DNA of 64,000 bases. Source: Sagittula sp. P11 (GTDB lineage Bacteria > Pseudomonadota > Alphaproteobacteria > Rhodobacterales > Rhodobacteraceae). The notes beneath the pieces are model-generated. The model ran no database searches, was not told the origin of the DNA, and worked only from the letters and a program-made list of their open reading frames with translations. The stretch is from the NCBI RefSeq assembly GCF_002814095.1, contig NZ_CP021914.1:186001-250000 (forward strand). Reading direction: 5' to 3'. Both the position numbers and the translations under genes were made by a program. This document shows, one piece after another, positions 47,564-56,418 of the stretch (its first letter is position 1; every line of letters begins with the position of its first letter).

Positions 47564-47632
47564 AAACCCCGGTGACAAGGGGTGCAAAGAAGAACCCGAA
47601 AACGAAAAACCCGACAGCGGAGAACATCAACA

Positions 47633-48712
47633 ATGACAATCTCAAAATATCTATGCGGCGCAGCCCTTTGCCTAATCCTGCCTTTCGCGGCCTCGGCTCA
47701 GGATCTGCCGGAAACAGAGCTTTCCGTCATCGGTTCGCCGGTGAACTCGCCGAACTGGACAAACGTGCTTGAGCCGTTCTGGAATGAAACCGTACCCGCC
47801 GACAGCGGCAACAAGATCACCGCGAATGCCGTCAGCATGACCGACCTCGGCGCCAAGGGCCCCGAATTGATGCGCCTCGCGGGGTCCGGCGTGGCGGACA
47901 TCGTGGCGGGCAGCACGACGCTGATTTCAGGGGAGCTTCCCGAGAACGACGCCATCGATCTTGCCGGTCTCACGCAGGATCTCGATACGCTTCAGAAGGT
48001 GATCGCGGCCTACCGTCCGGTACTGGAAGAGCGGTATCGCGATCAGTTCGGCGTTGTGCCGCTTGGCTTCTGGCCGACCGGCGCGCAGGTGCTGTGGTGC
48101 GCGACCGAGGTTTCCGGACTGGACGATCTGGCCGGCAAGAAGATCCGGGTCTTTTCGACCACCACCTCGGCCCTGATTGCCGCCGCCGGCGGCACCCCTG
48201 TCACCATGTCCTTCAGCGAGATTGTCCCGGCGATGCAGCGGGGCGTCATCGACTGCGCGATCACCGGCAGCAACTCTGGCAACAATGCCAAGTGGAACGA
48301 CGTCGCGACCCACCTCTTCCCCATCACCCTCGGCTGGGGCGTGAACTTCATCGTTGCCAATGCCGACAGGTGGGACGGGCTCGACCCCGAGGTGCGCGCG
48401 TTCCTTGAGCAAGAGATCGAGACCAAGCTGGAGCCCGCAGGCTGGGAGATGGCCCGCATCGCCACCGACCAGGGCATCTGGTGCTCGGTCGGCGATGATC
48501 GCTGTGTCCCTGAATCGACTGCGCCGCGCAACCTGACCAAGGCCGACATGACCCTCGTCGACCTGACCGATGCCGACCGCGAGACGCTCAAGACCCTTGT
48601 CGCTGAGCATGTCATGGCAGAGTTCACCGCCGCTTGCGGTGCGGACTGCGTGCAGCGCTGGAACGAGACGGTCGGCGCAGTTGTCGACATCGAGCTCGAA
48701 GCCGCGCAGTGA
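47633..48712 (+). CDS. dctP: TRAP transporter periplasmic binding protein DctP, system 1
   Basis: A 359-residue DctP-family protein. The signal peptide (MTISKYLCGAALCLILPFAASA) is followed by the mature domain with LDDLAGKKIRVFSTTTSALI, the usual DctP strand, and MSFSEIVPAMQRGVIDCAITG, the ligand-contact loop. The conserved WGVNFIVANADRWDGL follows. Four Cys in the C-terminal half (WCSVGDDRC, CGADC) could form disulfides, unusual for DctP. The start ATG at 47633 is chosen for its signal peptide. The stop overlaps dctQ as GTGA. The ligand is unknown. Confidence 0.9.
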   Translation: MTISKYLCGAALCLILPFAASAQDLPETELSVIGSPVNSPNWTNVLEPFWNETVPADSGNKITANAVSMTDLGAKGPELMRLAGSGVADIVAGSTTLISGELPENDAIDLAGLTQDLDTLQKVIAAYRPVLEERYRDQFGVVPLGFWPTGAQVLWCATEVSGLDDLAGKKIRVFSTTTSALIAAAGGTPVTMSFSEIVPAMQRGVIDCAITGSNSGNNAKWNDVATHLFPITLGWGVNFIVANADRWDGLDPEVRAFLEQEIETKLEPAGWEMARIATDQGIWCSVGDDRCVPESTAPRNLTKADMTLVDLTDADRETLKTLVAEHVMAEFTAACGADCVQRWNETVGAVVDIELEAAQ

Positions 48713-49269
48713 GCGGTCGCTCTTCCTGCCTGCCTTCCGACAAGCTTGAACGGCTCGCTCGGATCGCGGCAATCGGCAGCGGAGTCCTTCTCTTGGGGTC
48801 CGCTGCCCTCATGACCTTCGAGGTTCTGGCCCGACGGCTTTTGGGTCACAGCATCATCGGGGTCGACGAACTGGCGGGCTACGCCTTCGGCATCGCCATG
48901 GCCTGGGGCTTTGCGCAGGCCTTGTTCATGCGCGCCCACATCCGGGTGGATCTCGTCTACCTCCGGCTGCCCATGAAGATGCAGCGGGTGCTGGATGTGG
49001 TCGCCATGGGCGCCTTTGCCGGGATCATCGGGATCCTCGTCCGCCATGCGACCGGAACGCTGCTGGAGTCCCTGCGCCTTGGCGCACGGGCCAGCACCCC
49101 GCTGAACACGCCGCTCTGGATTCCGCAGTCACTCTGGTTGATGGGCCTGATCTTCTTCCTGATCTGCCTCCTGGTGCTTCTGTTCGACCTCGTGGTGGCG
49201 ATGCTGCGGCGGGACTACGCGCTGGCCGCGCGGCTTGGCGCCTCCGAGAGCGCGCTGAAAAGGATGTGA
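48709..49269 (+). CDS. dctQ: TRAP transporter small membrane subunit DctQ, system 1
   Basis: A 186-residue four-helix DctQ protein. Helices include IAAIGSGVLLLGSAALMTFEVLA, YAFGIAMAWGFAQALFM, DVVAMGAFAGIIGILV and LWLMGLIFFLICLLVLLFDLV; the family's VDELAGY and AHIRVDL motifs lie between the first pairs. The GTG start overlaps the dctP stop as GTGA, which fixes it. The subunit joins DctM in the membrane. It is one base from dctM. Confidence 0.9.
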   Translation: MSGRSSCLPSDKLERLARIAAIGSGVLLLGSAALMTFEVLARRLLGHSIIGVDELAGYAFGIAMAWGFAQALFMRAHIRVDLVYLRLPMKMQRVLDVVAMGAFAGIIGILVRHATGTLLESLRLGARASTPLNTPLWIPQSLWLMGLIFFLICLLVLLFDLVVAMLRRDYALAARLGASESALKRM

Positions 49270-49270
49270 C

Positions 49271-50551
49271 ATGCAACTGGCACTCTTTCTTCTCTTCCTG
49301 CTGATCGCCTTGGGCCTGCCGATTGCCGCCGTGCTCGGGCTGCTGGCGGTTGCCCTCGATCTGGCACTGTCCTCCTTCCCGCTGCAGCGCGCCTTCGGAG
49401 AGATCGCGTGGTCGCACAGCATCGACTTCGTTCTGATCGCCATCCCCATGTTCATCATGATGGGCGAGATCATGCTGCGCTCGCAGATGGCGGACCGCAT
49501 GTATCGCGGCGTCTCCGCTTGGATCGGCTGGCTGCCCGGCGGTCTGATGCACGCCAACATCGGCGCCAGCGCGCTCTTCGCGGCCACCTCCGGGTCCAGC
49601 GTCGCGACGGCCGCCACCATCGGCACGACGGCGATGCCGCAGGTGGATCGGCACGGCTACAACGAGCGGCTGTTTCTCGGCAGCCTTGCCGCGGGCGGGA
49701 CGCTGGGCATCCTGATCCCGCCCTCCATCAACATGATCATCTATGGCTTCCTGACCGACACCTCCGTTCCGCGCCTCTTCGTCGCCGGGCTGGTGCCGGG
49801 CATCCTGCTTGCGCTGATCTTCGTGGTGACGATCCTGACCCTGTGTCTGATCGTGCCGTCATGGGGCGGCCAGAAGGCGCCCATGTCGCGCGAACGCCTG
49901 TGGCGCAGCCTTCCGGACCTCGCGCCGCCGCTGGGCCTGTTCCTCGTGGTGATCGGTTCGATCTACGCCGGCTGGGCCACCCCAACCGAGGCCGCATCCA
50001 TCGGCGTGATCGCGGCGCTCGGGCTGGCGGCGATGTATCGCGAACTGAGCTGGCCCATGCTGGTCGAGGTCTTCATCGGCACCATTCGCACCTCGTCGAT
50101 GATGATCCTCATCACCCTGCTGGCCTTTCTGCTGAACTTCGTGATCGGGGCGACCGGGCTGGTCTCGTCGGTCAACACCTTCGTCAGCGGACTGGACTGG
50201 AGCCCGCTTGCCACCCTGCTGGTCATCCTGTGCGTCTACCTCGTGCTGGGCATGTTCATGGACACCCTCGCGATGATCGTGCTGACCATCCCGATCGTGA
50301 CGCCCATCGTCGTGGGACTGGGCTACGATGCGATCTGGTTCGGGGTCATGATGGTGCTGGTTGCCGAAACCTCGGTGCTGACGCCGCCCATCGGCATGCT
50401 GTGCTACGTGGTCCACGGGATCCGCGGACGGGGCGAGTTGCAGGACGTGTTCATCGGGGTCGCCCCCTTCATCGTCGCCCTGATGGTCATGATCGGGCTG
50501 ATGATCTCCATGCCGCAGCTCGCGCTCTGGCTTCCGAACCTGCTGTACTAA
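49271..50551 (+). CDS. dctM: TRAP transporter large membrane subunit DctM, system 1
   Basis: A 426-residue polytopic permease of the DctM family. Signatures are FVLIAIPMFIMMGEIMLRS, ATSGSSVATAATIGTTAMP and the GTLGILIPPSINMIIYGFLT block, with the second repeat ILIPPS-like segment TSVLTPPIGMLCYVVHG. Na+-coupled solute import with DctP and DctQ is the family role. It starts one base after the dctQ stop and ends 24 bases before a strong hairpin. Confidence 0.94.
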   Translation: MQLALFLLFLLIALGLPIAAVLGLLAVALDLALSSFPLQRAFGEIAWSHSIDFVLIAIPMFIMMGEIMLRSQMADRMYRGVSAWIGWLPGGLMHANIGASALFAATSGSSVATAATIGTTAMPQVDRHGYNERLFLGSLAAGGTLGILIPPSINMIIYGFLTDTSVPRLFVAGLVPGILLALIFVVTILTLCLIVPSWGGQKAPMSRERLWRSLPDLAPPLGLFLVVIGSIYAGWATPTEAASIGVIAALGLAAMYRELSWPMLVEVFIGTIRTSSMMILITLLAFLLNFVIGATGLVSSVNTFVSGLDWSPLATLLVILCVYLVLGMFMDTLAMIVLTIPIVTPIVVGLGYDAIWFGVMMVLVAETSVLTPPIGMLCYVVHGIRGRGELQDVFIGVAPFIVALMVMIGLMISMPQLALWLPNLLY

Positions 50552-50575
50552 GGGGCGCAGGCTCCGAATGAAGGC

Positions 50576-50612
50576 TGATCCCGCTCCGGTCCTTGTAGCC
50601 GGGGCGGGATCA
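50576..50612 (+). terminator. Hairpin downstream of TRAP system 1
   Basis: TGATCCCGC pairs with GCGGGATCA, with inner CCGG/CCGG, giving a long GC-rich stem 24 bases after dctM. The T-tract is weak (TCGCGTTT). It probably ends the plus-strand operon before the convergent gene. Confidence 0.6.
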
Positions 50613-50740
50613 TCGCGTTTCCGGAGGACGGTCCGCCATAGGGGAGCCGCCATGGAGACACGGGTCTCGGGCCAGCCGATGTCCTGCGCCTCGACAGGAA
50701 AGGCCCGCAACTCTTCGCCCCTGCCCTCCTCTTGGAACGA

Positions 50741-50772
50741 AGAAAAGGCCCGCGGCAGTGCTGCCACGGGCC
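50741..50772 (-). terminator. Intrinsic terminator of the TRAP system 2 operon
   Basis: On the minus strand GGCCCGTGGCA pairs with TGCCGCGGGCC (one mismatch) around GCAC and is followed by TTTTCTT. It lies 36 bases after the octopine-dehydrogenase-like stop. Confidence 0.8.
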
Positions 50773-50807
50773 AGGGCTTTGACACCGGTCTTCAGGTCAA
50801 GGCGCTG

Positions 50808-51818
50808 TCAAAGGGCCTCGAGCACCTCCGAGAGCATGTCGTTCTTCGCGCGGAAGTCCGCACCGAGATAGCCCGCCAGCAGCCTGATCCCGGCCTCGTG
50901 CAACTCCATCGGGGCGCCTTTCGCCCGGGCAAGTGCGCAAAGCGGCACAAGCCCGAAAGGCACGTCCTCCCAGATGTAGCGCGTGTCGAGGCTTCGGGGG
51001 CCCAGCGTTCCGGGGGCGCGCCGAAAGACCTGCCCGGCCATCTCGGAGACGGTGCCCGGGGTCAGGCCGGGGAAGGTCATCAGGTAGTGGTCATGCACGC
51101 TGCGGACCTCGAACCCATAGCTTTGCGCCAGCGCCAGCCGTTCCGTGTCGAGGTCCTCGATCAACCGGCCCACGGCGGGGGTAATGCACTCGTAGTTCTC
51201 CCAGGACTCGCCGCGCTCGATGCGGGTGAGGTTCGCGATGGCGTTGGCCAGGTGGATCTGGGGATTGAGGTTGCTCAGACCGATCCGCAGGACATCCCCC
51301 ACATACCGGAAGCGGGGGCCGAAGAGCGTGACGCAGAGCGCAGTGGCCTCTTCGGCGTCCTCGAACCCCGCGCTGGCCATGTCGACCGTGTCGCGCAGTG
51401 TGCCTACGCGGATACCGCCGTCGTTGCGCTGCGCCGTGGGCACGGTCGTCGACCACGAAACGGTGCGGACAGAGCGGCCCTGAGCGGCAATGGCCCCGCG
51501 CAGGTAGACCGAGGCATAGGACAGTTCCGCGCTGAAGATCACCACCTGCTCGGGGCGAAGGTGCGGCACCAGCGCATCCAGCGCCGCCCGATTGCCCTGC
51601 GCGCAGCGGGCCATCACCAGAACCTCGGCGAAGGCGGCGGCCTCTTCGGCTCCGGCAACCTGCTCGATCCGGTGGTCGCCCTCGATCTCTCCGGTGAAAT
51701 GCTCCACCCCGGACCCACTCCGGCTTTGCGACCAGAGCCGCACGTCATGCCCCGCCTGCTTCAGCAGCGCGCAATAGGTCAGGCCGACGGGGCCGCCCCC
51801 GACAACAGTTGCTTTCAT
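50808..51818 (-). CDS. NAD/NADP octopine/nopaline dehydrogenase-family enzyme
   Basis: A 336-residue dehydrogenase. The Rossmann loop is TVVGGGPVGLTYCALL at the N-terminus, and the C-terminal domain shows the octopine dehydrogenase pattern SNLNPQIHLANAIANLTRI, ERGESWENYECITPAVG and ALAQSYGFEV. The family reductively makes or oxidatively breaks opines (amino acid-keto acid conjugates). GGAGGAGAG lies a few bases before the ATG. It lies 34 bases after dctM of TRAP system 2 on the same strand, so it may act on the imported compound. Substrate is unknown. Confidence 0.85.
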   Translation of the reverse strand: MKATVVGGGPVGLTYCALLKQAGHDVRLWSQSRSGSGVEHFTGEIEGDHRIEQVAGAEEAAAFAEVLVMARCAQGNRAALDALVPHLRPEQVVIFSAELSYASVYLRGAIAAQGRSVRTVSWSTTVPTAQRNDGGIRVGTLRDTVDMASAGFEDAEEATALCVTLFGPRFRYVGDVLRIGLSNLNPQIHLANAIANLTRIERGESWENYECITPAVGRLIEDLDTERLALAQSYGFEVRSVHDHYLMTFPGLTPGTVSEMAGQVFRRAPGTLGPRSLDTRYIWEDVPFGLVPLCALARAKGAPMELHEAGIRLLAGYLGADFRAKNDMLSEVLEAL

Positions 51819-51852
51819 AGTCTCTCCTCCGGCCGGGAAGCCGTCTTGGTTT

Positions 51853-53151
51853 TCAGTTTGTTGGAAAGGCTTCCGGGAAGAAGGTCTTCGGCAGGAACAT
51901 GAAGACCGACGGAAGGAAGATCACCAGCAGGATGATCCCGACGGTGATCAGCACGATCGGCAGAACGGCGCGGAAGGCCCGGGGCATGTCGACCTCGCCG
52001 ATCTGTGCGGCGATGAGCAGGCAGATGCCGTAGGGCGGCGTCGTCAGACCGATGGCCAGCGACAGGCAGACCACAAGGGCGAGGTGGATGTCGGGGATCT
52101 GCGCGACCAGCCCCAGTTCCTTGATGATCGGCAGGAAGATGATCACCGCGGTCATCGGGCTGAGCACGGTGCCGACGATCAGGCTGAAGATCATCAGCAT
52201 GATCAGCACGCCCCAGTCCTTCTGCGAAACGGACGAGATGAACTCGGCGATTTCACGTGCAACCCCGAGGTAGGAGATCAGCCAGCCCATGATGCCAGCG
52301 GCGGCCACGGCGAACATCGGCAGCGAGTAGGCCACGACGGTTTCGCAGAGGATACCGAAGAGCGCGCGCGGATTCACCGTGCGGTAGATCGCGACGGCCA
52401 GCACCAAGCCGACAAGCGCGGCGATGGCCGAGGCTTCGGTGGCGGTGAACATCCCGCTGGTGATGCCGCCGAGGATGATCAGCGGGATCAGCAGCGCAGG
52501 GGCCGCGCGCTTGGCGGTGTCTCCCCGCTCCTTCCACGGGATCCGCACGGTGTTCACCACCCCGTGCCGCGAGGCGACGTAGTAGGTGTATCCCATCTGG
52601 CCCAAGGCGATCAGGATGCCGGGCAGGATGCCCGCCATGAAGAGGCCCGCGATGGAGACGCTGCCGAAGGCGCCGTAGATCACGAAGAGGATCGAGGGCG
52701 GGATGATCACCCCCAGTGTCGACGAGGTGGCGGTCAGCGCCACGGCGAAGGGGGCCGGGTAGCCCGCTTTCTTCATGGCCGGGATCATGATGGCGCCCAC
52801 GCTGGCGGTATCGGCCGCGGCCGAGCCCGACATCGAGGCGAACATCATGCTGACGAGCACGTTGATGTGGCCCAGCCCGCCCTTGATGTGGCCGACCATC
52901 GACTGCGCGAAGGTCATCAGCCGGTCGGTGATGCCGCTGTCGTTCATCAGCCGCCCGAGCAGCAGGAAGAAGGGCACCGCGAGAAGCGCGAAGGAATTGA
53001 TGTTCGACAGCATCTGGTTGACCACCGAACTGGCCGGCAGGCCGAGTTGCAGGACGGTGACAAGCGAGGCCAGCGCGATGGCGAAGGCAATCGGAACCCG
53101 AAGCAGGATCAGGAACAGGAAGCCGGCGATAAGGGTGATGATGGGGATCAT
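51853..53151 (-). CDS. dctM: TRAP transporter large membrane subunit DctM, system 2
   Basis: A 432-residue DctM permease. Landmarks are VPFFLLLGRLMNDSGITDRL, MFASMSGSAAADTASVGAIM, the GVIIPPSILFVIYGAFG block and LAIGLTTPPYGICLLIAAQIG. It starts 12 bases after the dctQ stop. The sequence differs clearly from systems 1 and 3, so the three are not recent duplicates of each other. Confidence 0.94.
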   Translation of the reverse strand: MIPIITLIAGFLFLILLRVPIAFAIALASLVTVLQLGLPASSVVNQMLSNINSFALLAVPFFLLLGRLMNDSGITDRLMTFAQSMVGHIKGGLGHINVLVSMMFASMSGSAAADTASVGAIMIPAMKKAGYPAPFAVALTATSSTLGVIIPPSILFVIYGAFGSVSIAGLFMAGILPGILIALGQMGYTYYVASRHGVVNTVRIPWKERGDTAKRAAPALLIPLIILGGITSGMFTATEASAIAALVGLVLAVAIYRTVNPRALFGILCETVVAYSLPMFAVAAAGIMGWLISYLGVAREIAEFISSVSQKDWGVLIMLMIFSLIVGTVLSPMTAVIIFLPIIKELGLVAQIPDIHLALVVCLSLAIGLTTPPYGICLLIAAQIGEVDMPRAFRAVLPIVLITVGIILLVIFLPSVFMFLPKTFFPEAFPTN

Positions 53152-53163
53152 GTCGGTCAGGCC

Positions 53164-53643
53164 CTAGCGGTCGGAAGAGAACAGCCGGGTGGCGGTCCGG
53201 ATGATCAGCTCGATGGCGAACAGCATCATGGCGGCTCCGGCCACGGCGATCACGACGTTCTGGTAGAACATCGGGAAACCCAGCGAGAAGGAATAGCGGC
53301 GCCAGCTCATGTCTGCGTAGCTCCAGCCATTGACCATGAGCACCCAGATCACCGGGAGGCACAGGACGAGGGCAAGGAGTGCAAGCGCGAGATTGGAGCG
53401 TTCGAAGTGGGCGGGCAGGATTTCCACGACGTAGTGGACGCCTTTCCGGAAGCCCACGGCAGCGCCGAGGAACACGCTCCAGACGAAGCAGAACATCGCG
53501 ACCTCATCGGTCCAGACGTAGCTGCCCGGCAGCAGGTTGCGCGAGAGGATCTGGAACAGAACGCAGAGGATGAAGATCAGGAAGAACGTGCCGCCCGCGA
53601 CGTAGCACAGGCGTTCGATCCCGGAGTTCAGTTTGGTGAGCAT
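53164..53643 (-). CDS. dctQ: TRAP transporter small membrane subunit DctQ, system 2
   Basis: A 159-residue four-helix protein with the DctQ pattern: GTFFLIFILCVLFQILSRNL (helix 1), YVWTDEVAMFCFVWSVFLGA, the amphipathic FRKGVHYVVEILP, and LALALLALVLCLPVIWVLM. ATG at 53643 is followed directly by LTKLNSGIERL. It sits between dctP and dctM with gaps of 65 and 12 bases. Confidence 0.9.
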   Translation of the reverse strand: MLTKLNSGIERLCYVAGGTFFLIFILCVLFQILSRNLLPGSYVWTDEVAMFCFVWSVFLGAAVGFRKGVHYVVEILPAHFERSNLALALLALVLCLPVIWVLMVNGWSYADMSWRRYSFSLGFPMFYQNVVIAVAGAAMMLFAIELIIRTATRLFSSDR

Positions 53644-53708
53644 GGCCGGTCCCTTCGGCGAAGAGGCACCGGGCGGCGGGGAGGAAGCCGCCGCCCGGAT
53701 CGCGTCAA

Positions 53709-54698
53709 TCAGTCGATGTTGCGGATTGCGTCGAGAACTTCGGAGGCCCCGATCTGTTCGGCGACCTCGTCATGCAGCGGGCGGACGACCTCGATGAAGG
53801 GCGCCTTGTCGACCTCCGAGAGGATGACCTGACCGGAGTCGACCAGCGGCTGGAGAAGCGAGCTGTCATACTCGATGCCCTTGTCGATGCCGACCACGGC
53901 TGCCTTGGCGGCGGCCTCGCGGAAGATCGTCTTGTCTTCGTCCGAAAGGCGATCCCAAGCGATCTGGCTGATGGTGATGTGGCTCACCATGAACTGGTGC
54001 TGCGTCGTGGAGTGATAAGGCGCCACTTCGTAGAGCTTGTTGCCGACATAGGCGCTGATGGAGCTTTCGAAGGCATTGGCCACGCCGGTCTGGAGGGCGG
54101 TGTAAAGCTCGGTGAAGGGTAGAGAGATCGGCTGCGCGCCACTGGCCTCCCACATCACGGCGTCCAACCGCGAGCCCGGGACCCGCATTTTCATGCCGGC
54201 CAGATCGTCGATGGAGGCGACCTCCTTCGCGTTGTTGGACAGGTTGCGGATGCCCCCGCCGGTGAGGCCCAGCAGCACCAGCCCGTTGCCCGAGTCCTGA
54301 TAGACCCGGTCGAAGTAGCCGACGACCGGCCCTTCCGGATCCATCGCCTTGCGGAAGACCTCGATGCTGGGAAACAGGTAGCTGATGCTGAAAAGCTGGA
54401 ACTCGGGGAAGAAGGGGGTCGCTTCCTGCGTGCCGCCGATCAGCAGGTCGATGGTGCCGAGGCGCATTTCGTCCAGCGCGGTGGCATCCCGTCCCAGCGT
54501 GGCGCCCGGGAAGATCTCGATCTCGATCCGCCCGTCGGTGGCCGCCTCGACCTCGGCCTTCAGCGTTTCGGCGGCGTCCAGCCACGGATGCGGGGGGTTG
54601 CCCTGGGTGGACAGGCGAAGGGTTTCGGCATCGGCGGTTCCGGCGAGGCCAGCCGCGACGGCGCAGGCGGCAAGGGCGCCCATCATTCGGTTCATCAT
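53709..54698 (-). CDS. dctP: TRAP transporter periplasmic binding protein DctP, system 2
   Basis: A 329-residue DctP protein. The signal peptide (MMGALAACAVAAGLAGTADA) is followed by mature ETLRLSTQGNPPHPWLDAAE. Family landmarks are IFPGATLGRDATALDEMRLG, SIDDLAGMKMRVPGSRLDAV (with the ligand-binding Arg of DctP) and ISLPFTELYTALQTGVANAF. Of two adjacent ATGs the first (54698) has GGAG five bases upstream; the second is almost as good. Carboxylate ligands are normal for this family; the octopine-dehydrogenase neighbour suggests an opine or amino acid. Confidence 0.92.
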   Translation of the reverse strand: MMNRMMGALAACAVAAGLAGTADAETLRLSTQGNPPHPWLDAAETLKAEVEAATDGRIEIEIFPGATLGRDATALDEMRLGTIDLLIGGTQEATPFFPEFQLFSISYLFPSIEVFRKAMDPEGPVVGYFDRVYQDSGNGLVLLGLTGGGIRNLSNNAKEVASIDDLAGMKMRVPGSRLDAVMWEASGAQPISLPFTELYTALQTGVANAFESSISAYVGNKLYEVAPYHSTTQHQFMVSHITISQIAWDRLSDEDKTIFREAAAKAAVVGIDKGIEYDSSLLQPLVDSGQVILSEVDKAPFIEVVRPLHDEVAEQIGASEVLDAIRNID

Positions 54699-54774
54699 GT
54701 CTTCTCCACTGTCGGAACGTGTTTTTCGTGACCCCGCAGGGATGCAGGGTGTTGCAAAGGCTGACAATCCGTTG

Positions 54775-54808
54775 TGATAATGTCCAATACAAACTAGTGA
54801 TCTTATCA
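54775..54808. promoter_or_regulatory. Inverted repeat in the dctP2-lysR divergent region
   Basis: TGATAA at 54775-54780 and TTATCA at 54803-54808 face each other across 22 bases in the AT-richer centre of the 147-base divergent region, a layout suitable for a LysR dimer pair. Confidence 0.45.
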
Positions 54809-54845
54809 TGCACTGGTGTTATACTAGGCCGGAGACGCCCCCACC

Positions 54846-55742
54846 GTGGTACATGTGACCCTCCGTCAGATCGAAGCCTTCCGTCATCTCATGGAGAGCC
54901 GGACCATGACCGGCGCGGCGGAGCGGATGTCGATCAGTCAGCCCGCGATAAGCCGCCTCATCGCGGACCTCGAGGCCACCCTCGAATTGCAGCTCTTCGA
55001 GCGATCCGGGCCAAGGCTGCGCGCCACGACCGCGGCCCTGCGACTGGTCTCTGAGGTGGAGCGGGTGTTCCTTGGACTCGACCATGTGGAGGCGGCGGCG
55101 CGGCGCATTCGTCGTTTCCCATCAGACCCTTACAGGATCGCCGCCCCGCCCTTCCTGTCGAGCGGCTTCATGGCGCGGCTGGTGGCCCGGGTGACCGCAG
55201 ACCTGCCGGATCTGACCGTAAGCCTGCATACGGATACCTCGCACGCGATTGCCGAACAGGTGTCCCGGGGTGAGCATGATTTCGGTCTCTGCACCCTCGC
55301 CACTTCGGTGCAGGACGTCACCGTGGCCCACCGTGTGACCATCGGCACGGATTGCGTGGTGCCTGCGGATCACCCTCTCGCGACCAAGGCGGTGATCCGC
55401 GAGGTCGATCTGGATGGAGAACGGATTTTCGTGCTGGGCCGAAGCGGCGCCATCAGGCCGCAGATCAACAGCGTCTTCGAGCGCGCCAACATCCAGATGC
55501 GGATCGTGGGCGAGGTGCTGCACGCATCCTCCTGCGCCTCCTTCGTGGCCGAGGGGCTGGGCATCGCGCTGATGAACACGATCTCCGCGCGGACCTCCGT
55601 CGTCGCGGGAACGCGGATCGTGCCGTTTTCCCCTGCGATCACTCAGGATTTCTCGGCCATCGTCCCCAAGCGGGACAAGTTCGCGGACGTGACAGAGGCG
55701 TTCCTGTCCCACCTCCCCGGTGTCGTCGAAGACTTCACATAG
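54846..55742 (+). CDS. LysR-family regulator divergent from TRAP system 2
   Basis: A 298-residue LysR-type regulator. The winged helix reads LRQIEAFRHLMESRTMTGAAE and ISQPAISRLIADLEATLEL; the effector domain ends ASSCASFVAEGLGIALMN. Start is GTG at 54846; another GTG three codons later is possible. It is divergent from dctP2, so it probably senses the compound carried by system 2. Confidence 0.9.
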   Translation: MVHVTLRQIEAFRHLMESRTMTGAAERMSISQPAISRLIADLEATLELQLFERSGPRLRATTAALRLVSEVERVFLGLDHVEAAARRIRRFPSDPYRIAAPPFLSSGFMARLVARVTADLPDLTVSLHTDTSHAIAEQVSRGEHDFGLCTLATSVQDVTVAHRVTIGTDCVVPADHPLATKAVIREVDLDGERIFVLGRSGAIRPQINSVFERANIQMRIVGEVLHASSCASFVAEGLGIALMNTISARTSVVAGTRIVPFSPAITQDFSAIVPKRDKFADVTEAFLSHLPGVVEDFT

Positions 55743-55850
55743 GGGAGTTGTCACGGGTTCTGCGCAATTTCCTTACTTTCGGGAGACCGAGCTACCGTTT
55801 CCGTTCCGGAAAGCACTCCGGAGACCGGATTCTCTTAACTGGTGCGCCTT

Positions 55851-55873
55851 GTAATGCTGCGATGCAGCATTAC
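55851..55873. promoter_or_regulatory. PhaR-type operator upstream of the phasin gene
   Basis: A perfect palindrome with 10-base arms GTAATGCTGC and GCAGCATTAC around GAT. Its core CTGC-N3-GCAG fits the motif reported for PhaR in Rhodobacter sphaeroides. It lies 52 bases before the phasin ATG. An upstream frame starting at 55842 would run through this operator and is rejected. Confidence 0.8.
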
Positions 55874-55925
55874 ATGTGACTCAACGCAAAGAGAAACGCT
55901 AAACACTCCCGAAAGGAGCCCTGAC

Positions 55926-56354
55926 ATGGCAAAGCAGAACCAGAAATCCGCATCGAACGAAATCCAGAGCATGTTCGATCCGAAGAACTACCAGGACTTT
56001 TTCAAGACATGGGCAAAAATGAACGAGCGTTTCACCTCGATCATGGTCGATGCTGGCCACCGCTCCATCAAGATCACGTCCGAGACGGCTAACGAGGCCC
56101 TGTCGAACTTCCGCGACGCAGCACAGGTTCAGGACGAACCGGCGCATTACGCGCAAGCCTACAGCACCTTGATGCAGCAGCAGATTGAACTTGCCGGACG
56201 CGCCATGCAGTCCTTTGGCGAAGAGAGCCAGAAAACCGGGTCCGCGGTTGCCGAACTGACGTCCGAAGAAGGCAACGCGATTGCCGAAAAGGCGACCGAG
56301 AACGCCGAACGTCTCGCGGAAAAGGCGAGCTCGGCCGCGAAGAAAGCGGCCTGA
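55926..56354 (+). CDS. phaP: Phasin-family polyhydroxyalkanoate granule protein
   Basis: A 142-residue phasin. The body MFDPKNYQDFFKTWAKMNER and TSETANEALSNFRDAAQ matches Phasin_2-type proteins, and AYSTLMQQQIELAGRAMQSF is the amphipathic helix covering the granule. The Ala/Lys/Glu-rich C-terminus (EKASSAAKKAA) is a coiled, PhaF-like tail without the histone-like repeats. ATG at 55926 has AAAGGAGC eight bases upstream. The operator upstream and the terminator after it make a single-gene unit controlled by PhaR. Confidence 0.9.
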   Translation: MAKQNQKSASNEIQSMFDPKNYQDFFKTWAKMNERFTSIMVDAGHRSIKITSETANEALSNFRDAAQVQDEPAHYAQAYSTLMQQQIELAGRAMQSFGEESQKTGSAVAELTSEEGNAIAEKATENAERLAEKASSAAKKAA

Positions 56355-56387
56355 GTTCCATCACGCGAAAGCGTTGCCCAATAAGAA

Positions 56388-56418
56388 ACGGCGGATCCGA
56401 AAGGGTCCTCCGTTTTGC
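56388..56418 (+). terminator. Intrinsic terminator of the phasin gene
   Basis: AACGG-GGA-CC pairs imperfectly with GG-TCC-CCGTT around a GAAA loop and is followed by TTTTG. It lies 33 bases after the phasin stop. Confidence 0.75.

Noticed and set aside
52084-53832. A 582-residue plus-strand open frame opposite TRAP system 2
   Set aside because: His/Asp/Gln-rich shadow of membrane-protein codons, with no family features.
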